The notes beneath the pieces were generated by a model. It was not told where the DNA came from, ran no database searches, and saw only the letters and a program-made list of their open reading frames with translations. From NCBI RefSeq assembly GCF_008704535.1, contig NZ_CP023701.1, positions 5,312,001 to 5,376,000 of the forward strand: a stretch of DNA of 64,000 bases, written 5' to 3'. The stretch comes from Streptomyces subrutilus. Lineage in GTDB: Bacteria > Actinomycetota > Actinomycetes > Streptomycetales > Streptomycetaceae. Both the position numbers and the translations under genes were made by a program. This document shows positions 54,048 through 62,323 of this stretch, piece after piece. The number at the start of each line of letters is the position of its first letter. Positions within the stretch are counted from its first letter, which is position 1.

Positions 54048-54710
54048 ATGCTGCTGGTGCCCCTGTACGAGCATCCCGCCGACCGCCCCGAGGCCTGGGA
54101 GCGGCTCATCCGGTCCGCCGGACGGCTCCACTCGGTGGTGCTCAACCCGGACAGCGGGCCGGGAGACGCCCCCGACGAACGGTTCGCCGCGGTCGCGCGG
54201 CGGCTGCGCGAGGCCGGGGTGCCCGTCCTCGGGTACGCCGACACCGACTACGGGCGGCGCCCGCACGCGGCGGTGGTCCATGACCTGCTGCGCCACCGCG
54301 ACTGGTACGCCACCGACGGGGCCTTCCTCGACCAGGCATCCTCTGACCCGGACCTGCTGCCCCACTACGGGCGGCTCTGCGTCGCGGCCCGGGCCGCGGG
54401 CGCGCACACCCTCGTGCTCAACCACGGGGTGCACCCGCATCCCGGGTACGCCGAACTCGCCGACCTGCTCGTCACCTTCGAGGGCCCCTGGGACGCCTAC
54501 CGCGACGCGGCCGCCGCCCCGCCGTGGACCGCGGACCACCCCGCGCAGCGCTTCTGCCACCTGGTCTACGCCGTCCCGCCGGGCGCCTCCGCCGCGGAAC
54601 TCGCCGGGGAGCTCGCGGCCCAGCGCGGAGCGGGGGTGCACTGCGCGGTCACCGGGAGCGGCGCGCACCCGTGGGGGACCCTCCCGTACGCGCTGGAGGC
54701 GGCCGGATGA
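54048..54710 (+). CDS. Spherulin-4-like (GH135-type) protein
   Basis: A 220-residue alpha/beta-barrel-type protein resembling spherulin 4/Sph3: LLVPLYEHPADRPEAWERLI, VVLNPDSGPG, GYADTDYGRRPHAAVVHDL and FLDQAS. Sph3 is a glycoside hydrolase needed for galactosaminogalactan formation. No signal peptide or lipobox is present, so the product may stay in the cytoplasm or leave by another route. GAGGAG precedes ATG 54048. The stop overlaps the next gene (ATGA). Confidence 0.8.
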   Translation: MLLVPLYEHPADRPEAWERLIRSAGRLHSVVLNPDSGPGDAPDERFAAVARRLREAGVPVLGYADTDYGRRPHAAVVHDLLRHRDWYATDGAFLDQASSDPDLLPHYGRLCVAARAAGAHTLVLNHGVHPHPGYAELADLLVTFEGPWDAYRDAAAAPPWTADHPAQRFCHLVYAVPPGASAAELAGELAAQRGAGVHCAVTGSGAHPWGTLPYALEAAG

Positions 54711-55540
54711 GCCGCCTGCGCCTCCCGCGCCCGCGCCTGCTGTGGCTCGTACCGCTCCTGCTGCTCGCCGCGTGCACGGCTCCGCCGGACGAGGAGGACG
54801 CCGACGGGGCGCCCTACCCGTGGCCCGACCAGGCGCCGGGCGAGCGCTGGCAGCCGCCGCCCGGGGTGGGCTGGCAGTGGCAGCTGACCGGCCGGCTGGA
54901 CCTGTCGGTGAACGCGCCGGTCTACGACGTCGACGGGTTCACCACCACCAAGGAGCAGGTCGCCGCGCTCGCGAAGGCCGGGCGCAAGACCATCTGCTAC
55001 CTGTCCACCGGAGCCTGGGAGGACTTCCGCCCCGACGCGGACGCCTTCCCGAAGGCGCTGCTGGGCCGGGGCAACGGCTGGGAGGGCGAGCGCTGGCTCG
55101 ACATCCGGCGGCCGGCCGAGCTGGAGCCGCTGATCGCGGCGCGGTTCGACATGTGCCGCGACAAGGGCTTCGACGCGGTGGAGCCGGACAACATGGACGG
55201 CTACCGCAACGCCACCGGCTTCCCGCTCACCGCCGCGGACCAGCTCGCGTACAACCGGCTGATCGCCAGGCTGGCCCACGAGCGGGGGCTGGCCGTGGGG
55301 CTGAAGAACGACCTCGACCAGGTCCCGGAGCTCGTCGGCGACTTCGACTTCGCCGTCAACGAGCAGTGCGCGCAGTACCGCGAGTGCGACCGGCTGACCC
55401 CGTTCACGGCGGCGGGCAAGGCCGTCTTCCACGTGGAGTACGAGCTGGCGGCGGACCGCTTCTGCGACCGGTCCAGGGAGCTGGGGCTCAGCTCCCTGGA
55501 GAAGAGGTACGGGCTCGGTGCCTGGCGCAAGGCCTGCTGA
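54707..55540 (+). CDS. GH114-type endo-alpha-1,4-galactosaminidase lipoprotein
   Basis: A 277-residue predicted lipoprotein: LLWLVPLLLLAAC gives a lipobox with Cys at about 23. The domain matches GH114/TM1410 proteins: WQWQLTGRLDLSVNAPVYDVD, TICYLSTGAWEDFRPD, FDAVEPDNMDGYRNATGFPL and VGLKNDLDQVPEL. Ega3, the fungal member, cuts alpha-1,4-galactosamine polymer. GGAGG is near the ATG, which overlaps the previous stop. It is the last cluster gene. Confidence 0.85.
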   Translation: MSRLRLPRPRLLWLVPLLLLAACTAPPDEEDADGAPYPWPDQAPGERWQPPPGVGWQWQLTGRLDLSVNAPVYDVDGFTTTKEQVAALAKAGRKTICYLSTGAWEDFRPDADAFPKALLGRGNGWEGERWLDIRRPAELEPLIAARFDMCRDKGFDAVEPDNMDGYRNATGFPLTAADQLAYNRLIARLAHERGLAVGLKNDLDQVPELVGDFDFAVNEQCAQYRECDRLTPFTAAGKAVFHVEYELAADRFCDRSRELGLSSLEKRYGLGAWRKAC

Positions 55541-55583
55541 GCGGCGCCGGGCCCCCGCCGTCCCGCTGCCGCACGGCCCCGGA

Positions 55584-56819
55584 CTACTGCACCGGCAGCA
55601 CGGCGTGCACCCGGTAGCCGCCGCCGTACCGGTGCCCGGCGAAGCACGAGCCGCCGAGCGCGCCCGCCCGCTCGCGCATGCCGAGCAGCCCGTGGCCGCC
55701 GCCCGGGTCGGCCGGCTCCGGATGCGGGGCGGTCGCGGGCACGGGGGCCGCGCCGCCGTCGTCCAGTACGGTCACCTCCACCGAGGGACCCACCCGCACC
55801 ACGCTGACCTCGGCGCGGGCCCCCGCCCCGGCGTGCTTGCGCACGTTGGTCAGCGCCTCCTGGATCACCCGGTACGCCGCCAGGTCCACGGCGGCCGGCA
55901 GCGGGTCGGCGCCCGCGTGCGCGAGCTGGACGATCACCTCCACGGGCAGGCCCGCATGGCGGAAGGTGTCCACCAGCGCGTCCAGGACGGCCAGCCCGGG
56001 CGCCGGCTCGGTGGGCGCCTCGGGGTCACCGGACTGGCGCAGCAGTCCGACGGTGGCCCGCAGCTCGTTCAGCGCCGACCGGCTGGCGTCCCGTACGTGG
56101 GCCAGGGCCTCCTTGGCCTGGTCGGGGCGCTTGTCCATGACGTGCGCGGCCACCCCGGCCTGCACGTTGACCAGGGCGATGTGGTGGGCCACCACGTCGT
56201 GCAGGTCCCGGGCGATCCGCAGTCGCTCCTCGGCGACCCGCCGCCGGGCCTCCTCCTCGCGGGTGCGCTCGGCCCGCTCGGCCCGCTCCCGGATCGCGTC
56301 GATGAAGGCCCGCCGGCTGCGCACCGCGTCCCCGGCCGCCGCGGCCATGCCGGTCCAGGCGAAGATGCCGAGGTTCTCCTGCGCGTACCAGGGCAGCGGC
56401 CCGGCCAGCATGGCCACGCCCGTCAGCCCGGCCATGGTGAGCAGGCCGATCCGCCAGGTCGTGGGCCGGTCGGTGCGGGCCGCGACCGTGTACAGCGAGA
56501 TCACCGCGCACATCACGACGGGGGCCCGCGGCTCCCCGGTGGTCAGCTCCAGCAGGGACAGGACGCAGGTCGCGGCCAGGACGGCCCGGGGCCTGCGGCG
56601 CCGCAGCACCAGGGCCGCCGCGCCGAGCAGCATCAGCAGCAGGGAGAACGCCTCGGGGGTGCGCGTGCCGAAGGTGGGCCCGTGCGGGCCGTGCGGGTCG
56701 GCGAAGGAGCCGAAGACCATGGAGACGAACGCCCCGAGGGCCAGCGCGGCGTCGGTGGCGAGCGGGTGGGCCCGCATCCACCGCCGGGTGGGCGCGAACG
56801 GCCCGAGGTGTGTCGTCAC
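55584..56819 (-). CDS. NarL-type sensor histidine kinase
   Basis: A 411-residue kinase with four or five N-terminal membrane segments, a HisKA_3 dimerisation domain (RIARDLHDVVAHHIALVNVQAG, phospho-His in DLHD) and an ATPase domain (AYRVIQEALTNVRKHAG, HGLLGMRERAGALGG). A NarL-type response regulator normally adjoins such a kinase, but none is in the window. GTG 56819 follows TACGGT by 6 nt. It converges on the polysaccharide cluster. Confidence 0.9.
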   Translation of the reverse strand: MTTHLGPFAPTRRWMRAHPLATDAALALGAFVSMVFGSFADPHGPHGPTFGTRTPEAFSLLLMLLGAAALVLRRRRPRAVLAATCVLSLLELTTGEPRAPVVMCAVISLYTVAARTDRPTTWRIGLLTMAGLTGVAMLAGPLPWYAQENLGIFAWTGMAAAAGDAVRSRRAFIDAIRERAERAERTREEEARRRVAEERLRIARDLHDVVAHHIALVNVQAGVAAHVMDKRPDQAKEALAHVRDASRSALNELRATVGLLRQSGDPEAPTEPAPGLAVLDALVDTFRHAGLPVEVIVQLAHAGADPLPAAVDLAAYRVIQEALTNVRKHAGAGARAEVSVVRVGPSVEVTVLDDGGAAPVPATAPHPEPADPGGGHGLLGMRERAGALGGSCFAGHRYGGGYRVHAVLPVQ

Positions 56820-56831
56820 CCCGATACCGTA
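56820..56831 (-). promoter_or_regulatory. Leaderless -10 element for the histidine kinase gene
   Basis: On the minus strand TACGGT (56831-56826) precedes the GTG by 6 nt. Confidence 0.5.
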
Positions 56832-56867
56832 CGGCCTGCCGCGGGCGGCCCGGCCGGCCCGGACGTG

Positions 56868-57575
56868 CTAACCGCCGTCCACCGGGGGAGGGAGCCGGTG
56901 CGGCGGGGCGGGGGCGGGACCCCACGCGGCCCGCACCACGCAGACGAGCATCACGGCCGCGATGGCCGCCAGGTGCTCCTTGCCCGCCAGGTTGTCCTTG
57001 ACCAGCACCTCGCCGATCATCACCAGCACCACCAGGGCACCGGTCAGGTACGCCCGGTAGCGCCAGCAGACGTAGAGGGCGAGGCCCACCACCGCCGCCG
57101 AGGGCCCGGTGTCGTTGACGATCCGGTCGGAGAGCGGCAGGCCGAAGGGGTGCTCGGGGCTGAGCGAGAGCCCGATCCGCGCGTACGTGGTGCCGGCGAG
57201 GGTGGCGATGTAGCCGATGAGCAGCGTGCGCCACCAGCCGATGCAGATCTCGGAGATCCCGAAGACGAGCAGGACCTGCGCCAGCGCCCCCCAGACGGGC
57301 AGGTCGAGGGCGGGCACGAACAGCGACAGGGGGGTGCGGAGCAGGGCGAGCCAGAGCGGGTCGGCGGCTTTGACGGACCCCAGGTTCTGGACCGGCTGGA
57401 AGCCCCAGGGGGTGTTCTGCACGATCTGGAAGACCGAGGTCAGACACACCGCCCCGAGGGTCATCGGGACGGCCCGCCACCGGTCGTGGACGAGCGCGTC
57501 CCGGACGGTCCAGAACAGGGGACCCCACTCGCGCCGGGCGAACCGGCGCAGTGGGGTGGTGGTCCGCGCTGTCAA
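56868..57575 (-). CDS. Rhomboid-like integral membrane protein
   Basis: A 235-residue protein with about six membrane segments. DTGPSAAVVGLALY resembles the rhomboid GxSA motif and KEHLAAIAAV offers the later His, so a Ser-His dyad is possible. I place the start at TTG 57575: GGAG lies 8 nt upstream and TTGA overlaps the previous stop. Coupling to the MprF-like gene suggests a shared membrane role. Confidence 0.75.
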   Translation of the reverse strand: MTARTTTPLRRFARREWGPLFWTVRDALVHDRWRAVPMTLGAVCLTSVFQIVQNTPWGFQPVQNLGSVKAADPLWLALLRTPLSLFVPALDLPVWGALAQVLLVFGISEICIGWWRTLLIGYIATLAGTTYARIGLSLSPEHPFGLPLSDRIVNDTGPSAAVVGLALYVCWRYRAYLTGALVVLVMIGEVLVKDNLAGKEHLAAIAAVMLVCVVRAAWGPAPAPPHRLPPPVDGG

Positions 57576-59464
57576 CGACGGGTCTCCAGGTGTCTGCGGT
57601 GCAGCCACTTCGGCAGGCCGGGAGCTTCCAGGAAGCCCTCGGCCCGGCCCGCGGCGATGCCGATCCGCAGCAGGTCCGAACTCTTCTCGAAGAGCATGAA
57701 CCGCGGTTCCCAGATCGGCCGGTATTTGGCGTTGGCCCGGTAGAGGGACTCGATCTGCCACCAGCGGGAGAAGAAGCTCAGCAGCGAACGCCACATCCGC
57801 AGCACCGGACCGGCGCCGAGCCGCGAACCGCGCTCGAAGACGGACCGGAACATCGCGAAGTTCAGCGAGACCTGGGTGACCCCGATCTCCTTGGAGCGCT
57901 CCAGGAGTTCGATGACCATGAACTCCATCAGGCCGTTCTCGGAGTCCCGGTCACGGCGCATCAGGTCCAGCGACAGGCCCTTGGGGCCCCACGGCACGAA
58001 GGACAGCACCGCCCGCAGGTCGCCGTTGCCGTCGGTGCACTCCAGCATCACGCACTGGCCGTCGCCGGGATCACCCAGCCGGCCCAGCGCCATCGAGAAC
58101 CCGCGCTCGGTGGCCCCGTCGCGCCAGTCGTCGGCGCGCCGCAGCAGCTCGTCCATCTCCTCGGCGGGGATGTCGGCGTGACGGCGGATGCGGACCGTGT
58201 AACCGGCCCGCTTGACGCGGTTGTACGCCTGCCGGACGGTCCGCATCGCACGGCCCTCCAGGGTGAACTCGGCCGTCTCGACGATCGCCTCGTCCCCCAG
58301 CTCCAGCGCGTCCAGGCCGTGCCGCGCGTAGATCTGCCCGGCCTCCTCGCTGGCCCCCATCACGGCCGGCACCCAGCCGTGCTCGCGGGCCTCGGCCAGC
58401 CACGGCTCGATGGCGCCGGGCCAGGCCTCCGGGTCGCCGATGGGGTCGCCGGAGGCCAGCGAGACGCCGCCCACGACCCGGTAGGTGACCGCGGCCTTCC
58501 CGGTGGGGGACCAGACCACGGACTTCTCGCGGCGCAGCGCGAAGTAGCCGAGCGAGTCGCGGTCGCCCTGCCGGGACAGCAGCGCCCGCAGCCGCTCCTC
58601 GTCCTCGACGGAGAGCGGGTCGACGGCGCGCCGCGAGCGGAAGGCGGCGAACAGCACGGCGAGCAGCAGCAGCATCGACATCACGTTGACGAAGACGTCC
58701 ACCCAGCCGGGCGTGGTGATGGTCCGGGAGGCCTGGGCGTCCGGGGCCAGCGTGACCAGCCGCATCGCCCCGTACCGCCAGCGGGCCAGGAAGGTGGCGT
58801 CCGCGCTGTCGGGATGGGTGTTGGTGGCGCCGACGAGCAGCGCCGCGACCAGCGAGGTGACCAGCAGACCGACGGCGGCGACGACGGTGGCGAGCGCCGG
58901 GTTGGAGCGGTCGCCGCGCGCGTAGAACTCGCGGCGGCCCAGCCACAGGGAGCCGACGAAGGCGGCCGTCAGACCGAGGGACACCCAGTTCTGCGCGTGG
59001 CCGCGGAACTCCGGGTAGCAGAGGTTGAGGTCGCCCTGGGTGCACGGCGCGAAGGCCGCGGTGGCGAAGGCCAGCAGCAACGCCCCGCCGAGCACCAGGT
59101 TCAGGATCCAGGCGGCGCGCTTGCGGCGTCCCATGGTGACGGCCAGCAGCAGCGAGAACAGGCCGGAGGCGAAGCCGGCCGTCAGCAGGTAGGGGGTGTA
59201 GAAGTCCTCGGTGTTGTGCCGCCGCAGGTCCTGCCCGAGGGAGAGCCACACCGCGCTCAGGAAGTTGACGAAGGTGACGGCGCGCAGGTACCAGACGGCA
59301 AACGCCGCACCGCGTCGTGAGCGGGCGGTCCCCCGGCCGGTCTCCCGGCCGCCCCCCGCAGCCCTGCCGGCGCTGTCGCCGGCCTCTTTCCGTGCCGTTG
59401 CCGAGCCGGGTGCCTGTACGGCGTCGCGGTCGGTCTCTACGCTGGTCAAACGGACCTCTCCCAT
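57572..59464 (-). CDS. MprF/LysX-like phosphatidylglycerol lysyltransferase domain protein
   Basis: A 630-residue membrane protein with about six N-terminal membrane segments and a C-terminal DUF2156 aminoacyl-transferase domain (SLGYFALRREKSVVWSPTGKAA, AVLSFVPWGPKGLSLDLMRRD, SLNFAMFRSVFERGSRLGAG). Members move lysine or alanine from tRNA to phosphatidylglycerol, lowering surface charge. ATG 59464 has no clear ribosome-binding site and TATGAT lies 8 nt upstream; TTG five codons in has GGAGAGG before it and may be the real start. Confidence 0.88.
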   Translation of the reverse strand: MGEVRLTSVETDRDAVQAPGSATARKEAGDSAGRAAGGGRETGRGTARSRRGAAFAVWYLRAVTFVNFLSAVWLSLGQDLRRHNTEDFYTPYLLTAGFASGLFSLLLAVTMGRRKRAAWILNLVLGGALLLAFATAAFAPCTQGDLNLCYPEFRGHAQNWVSLGLTAAFVGSLWLGRREFYARGDRSNPALATVVAAVGLLVTSLVAALLVGATNTHPDSADATFLARWRYGAMRLVTLAPDAQASRTITTPGWVDVFVNVMSMLLLLAVLFAAFRSRRAVDPLSVEDEERLRALLSRQGDRDSLGYFALRREKSVVWSPTGKAAVTYRVVGGVSLASGDPIGDPEAWPGAIEPWLAEAREHGWVPAVMGASEEAGQIYARHGLDALELGDEAIVETAEFTLEGRAMRTVRQAYNRVKRAGYTVRIRRHADIPAEEMDELLRRADDWRDGATERGFSMALGRLGDPGDGQCVMLECTDGNGDLRAVLSFVPWGPKGLSLDLMRRDRDSENGLMEFMVIELLERSKEIGVTQVSLNFAMFRSVFERGSRLGAGPVLRMWRSLLSFFSRWWQIESLYRANAKYRPIWEPRFMLFEKSSDLLRIGIAAGRAEGFLEAPGLPKWLHRRHLETRR

Positions 59465-59547
59465 AAAAAGCGATCATATGGGGCGTCGCAGTCCGTCGTG
59501 GGCCGGTCCGGGACCACGGCTTGGTCAGGACCGCGGGCCCCGGTGGC

Positions 59548-60621
59548 CTACTCGGTCGGTTCCTCTTCCACCCGCTCCACCCGCTCCGGGAGTTCCGCCG
59601 CGAGCGCGGCGGCCGCCTGGACCAGCGGGAGGGCCAGCAGCGCCCCCGTTCCTTCCCCCACTGTGACGCCGTGGTCGAGCACGGGGTTGAGCGCCATCCG
59701 GTCCAGTGCCTTCGCCTGGCCCGGCTCGCCGCTCGCCTGCCCGGCCAGCCACCAGTCGGGCGCGCGGAACGCGGCCCGCTGGGCCACCAGCCCGCAGGCC
59801 GCCGAGACGATGCCGTCCAGGATGACCGGGGTGCGGCGCACCGCGCACTGGAGCAGGAAGCCGGTGATCGCGGCCACGTCCGCGCCGCCGACCGCGCCCA
59901 GCAGCGCCACCTGGTCCCCGAGGACCGGGCGGGCCCGGCGCAGCGCGTCGCGGATCGCCGCGCACTTGCGCATCCAGGCCAGGTCGTCGATGGGCGCGCC
60001 GCCGCGGCCGGTGACCACGGAGGCGTCGGTGCCGCAGAGGGCGGCGACCAGGGTGGCGGCCACCGTGGTCCCGCCCACGCTGAGGTCCCCGAGGACGACC
60101 AGGTCGGTGCCCGCGTCCGCCTCCTCGTCGGCGATCCGCACGCCGAGCCGCAGCGCGGCCTCGGCCTCCTCGGGGGTGAGCGCGTCCTCCACGTCGATCC
60201 GGCCGCTGCCGCGCCGGACGCGGTGGCGCACCACCTCCTCGGGCAGCAGCCCGGGATCGCAGTCCAGACCCGCGTCGACGATCCGTACGGGGGCGCCCAG
60301 CCGGCCGGCCAGGATCGAGACCGGGCTGGTGCCGTCGAGCACGGACCGCACCAGCTCGTACCCGCTGCCGGCGGCCCGGGCGGAGACGCCCTGGGCCGCG
60401 ATGCCGTGGTCGGCCGCGAACAGCACGACGCGGGGCCGCTCGATCGGCCGGACCGGCACCCGCCCCTGGGCGGCGGCGAGCCACTCGGCGAGCTCGTCGA
60501 GCCGGCCCAGCGCACCGGGCGGCACGGCCAGCCGTTCACGGCGGTCCTCGGCATCACGCCGGACGCCCCCGTCGGGGCGCTCGATCAGATCGGAGAAGTC
60601 GTCGAGATTCAGCGTGCTCAT
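59548..60621 (-). CDS. cobT: Nicotinate-nucleotide--dimethylbenzimidazole phosphoribosyltransferase
   Basis: A 357-residue enzyme that makes alpha-ribazole phosphate for the lower ligand of cobalamin. Present are ARVVLFAADHGIAAQGVSA-type RVVLFAADHGIAAQGVSA, VVLGDLSVGGTTVAATLVAAL, VLLQCAVRRTPVILDGIVS-type VILDGIVSAA and the catalytic-Glu motif VGEGTGALLALPLV. Precedes nothing on its strand except convergent-free space; cobU lies 73 bp upstream in the same direction. Confidence 0.94.
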   Translation of the reverse strand: MSTLNLDDFSDLIERPDGGVRRDAEDRRERLAVPPGALGRLDELAEWLAAAQGRVPVRPIERPRVVLFAADHGIAAQGVSARAAGSGYELVRSVLDGTSPVSILAGRLGAPVRIVDAGLDCDPGLLPEEVVRHRVRRGSGRIDVEDALTPEEAEAALRLGVRIADEEADAGTDLVVLGDLSVGGTTVAATLVAALCGTDASVVTGRGGAPIDDLAWMRKCAAIRDALRRARPVLGDQVALLGAVGGADVAAITGFLLQCAVRRTPVILDGIVSAACGLVAQRAAFRAPDWWLAGQASGEPGQAKALDRMALNPVLDHGVTVGEGTGALLALPLVQAAAALAAELPERVERVEEEPTE

Positions 60622-60694
60622 CTGCCAGAGAGTACAGCCGGTGAGGCCCTCCCCTTGGGGCGTGGTGCGGATCGGCCACGTCCCGCCGCCCGGC

Positions 60695-61900
60695 TCACTC
60701 CTTCAGCACCAGCACCTGCCCGGCGACCACCAGCAGCACCTGTTCGCACTCGGCCGCCACCGCGTTGTTCAGCCGGCCCAGTTCGTCGCGGAACCGCCGT
60801 CCGGAGGAGGTCGCCGGGACGACCCCCGCGCCCACCTCGTTGCTGACCAGCACCACCGGGCGCCGGGTCGCGCGCACCGCCGCCGCCAACGCGGCGGTGC
60901 GCTCGCCCAGTTCCCGCCGGCCGCCCTTCTCCCACACGTCGTCGTCCCAGGCCCCGGCCCGGTCCATCGCGTCGGTGAGCCACAGCGCCAGGCAGTCGAT
61001 CAGCAGCGGTGGCCCCTGTTCCGCCAGCAGCGGCACCAGGTCGCAGGTCTCCGCGGTCCGCCAGCCGGCCGGCCGCCGCTCCCGGTGCAGACCCACCCGG
61101 TGGGCCCACTCCGCGTCCCCGTCGCGGGCGCCGCCGGTGGCCACGTAGACCACCTCGGGGAAAGCGCCCAGCCGCCGCTCCGCCTCGAAGGACTTGCCCG
61201 AGCGGGCCCCGCCCAGCACCAGCGTCCGGCGCGGTGCTCCGGGCCCCGGCCGCCGCTCCCCGACGACCACGGTGGTGCCGTCCGCCACCGCCCTGGCCCC
61301 CGCGGCCGCGCACCGGCGCTCCAGCTCCCGCCCCGGCGGGGTGTCGTGGTCCAGGTGCACCGCGATCACGTCCGTGGCCGGGCCCACCGCGCCGCTCGCC
61401 CGCAGCCGGGCCAGCGCCTCGGGCCGGCCGAGCACGTCCGCGAGGACCACGGCGTACGGGCGCTGCCCGGTCGTCCCGCCGATCCCGGCCGGCGCCCCGC
61501 CGGGCGGCAGGTACAGCAGCCGGCCGCCGTCCGGCCCGATCACCTCGTACCCCGTGCCCGGCGCGTCCATCGCCACCGCCCGCACCCGGTGCCCGGAGAT
61601 CACCGCCAGCTCCCGCCCGTCCGGCACCCGCCCGGCGGCCGGCAGCCCGGGCGGCAGCTCCACCGGGGGGCCGTCGTGCGGGTGGGTCAGCAGGACCTGC
61701 CGTACGCCGGCCGGCGAGCGCCCCGCCCGTACGCCGGCCGGCGCGGCCCCGGGCGTCAGGTCGAGCAGCAGCGCGCCGTCGACGAGCACGGACGTGGCGG
61801 CGCGGGAACGGGGCCCCGCGGAGACGGCGCAGGCCGCGCAGGGACAGCCGGGGCGGGGCAGCCCCTCGGGTGTGCCGGTGCCGAGCAGAGTGAGTTCCAC
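60695..61900 (-). CDS. cobU: Metallo-beta-lactamase-like/CobU fusion protein
   Basis: A 401-residue protein. Residues about 1-225 resemble a metallo-beta-lactamase fold (LTLLGTGTPEGLPRPGCPCAAC, LLTHPHDG, VIAVHLDHD). Residues about 230-401 are CobU, the adenosylcobinamide kinase/guanylyltransferase, with the P-loop LVLGGARSGKSFEAERRL, VVYVATGGARDGDAEWAHRV, LLIDCLALWLTD and VLVSNEVGAGVVP. The fusion joins an unknown hydrolase to cobinamide salvage; cobT follows. Confidence 0.9.
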   Translation of the reverse strand: MELTLLGTGTPEGLPRPGCPCAACAVSAGPRSRAATSVLVDGALLLDLTPGAAPAGVRAGRSPAGVRQVLLTHPHDGPPVELPPGLPAAGRVPDGRELAVISGHRVRAVAMDAPGTGYEVIGPDGGRLLYLPPGGAPAGIGGTTGQRPYAVVLADVLGRPEALARLRASGAVGPATDVIAVHLDHDTPPGRELERRCAAAGARAVADGTTVVVGERRPGPGAPRRTLVLGGARSGKSFEAERRLGAFPEVVYVATGGARDGDAEWAHRVGLHRERRPAGWRTAETCDLVPLLAEQGPPLLIDCLALWLTDAMDRAGAWDDDVWEKGGRRELGERTAALAAAVRATRRPVVLVSNEVGAGVVPATSSGRRFRDELGRLNNAVAAECEQVLLVVAGQVLVLKE

Positions 61901-61993
61901 AGGATGATCCTCCCGCGTCCGCGGGAGTGGTGCGCGCCCGGTTACTCTGCGGGCAGACTCAAGGCGAGAAGCGGACGAGCAACGGAGGCGGAC

Positions 61994-62206
61994 ATGGCGT
62001 GGACGTGGCGGTTCGAGACGGCCGACGGCAGCGAGGCGAGCCCGTCGGTGGTTCCTGAGGAGTTCACCACGCAGGGGGACGCGGAGTCCTGGATCGGCGA
62101 GTACTGGAAGGAACTGCTGGAGGGCGGTACCGAACAGGTGAAGCTCTCCGACGACTCCGGGACCGAGCTGTACACCATGAGCCTGCGCGCGGCCCTGGAC
62201 GCCTGA
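61994..62206 (+). CDS. Small acidic protein of unknown function
   Basis: A 70-residue acidic protein, MAWTWRFETADGSEAS, then WIGEYWKELLEGG and TELYTMSLRAALDA. GGAGG 5 nt upstream fixes the ATG. Such proteins are common in Streptomyces; function unknown. It is divergent from cobU. Confidence 0.82.
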   Translation: MAWTWRFETADGSEASPSVVPEEFTTQGDAESWIGEYWKELLEGGTEQVKLSDDSGTELYTMSLRAALDA

Positions 62207-62323
62207 CCCGGCGGCCGGGCACGGCAGCGGCGCATCCCCGGGGCCCCGGACGGACCCCGGGGACCGCGACGGCCGGCAGCGGCCCGGGCGGACCCGGGCC
62301 GGGCCGGCGCACGCCGCACGGGT

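Noticed and set aside
54048..54710. Signal peptide at the start of the spherulin-4-like protein
   Set aside because: Residues 1-20 contain charged and polar residues (EHPADRPEAWERL) and no hydrophobic core.
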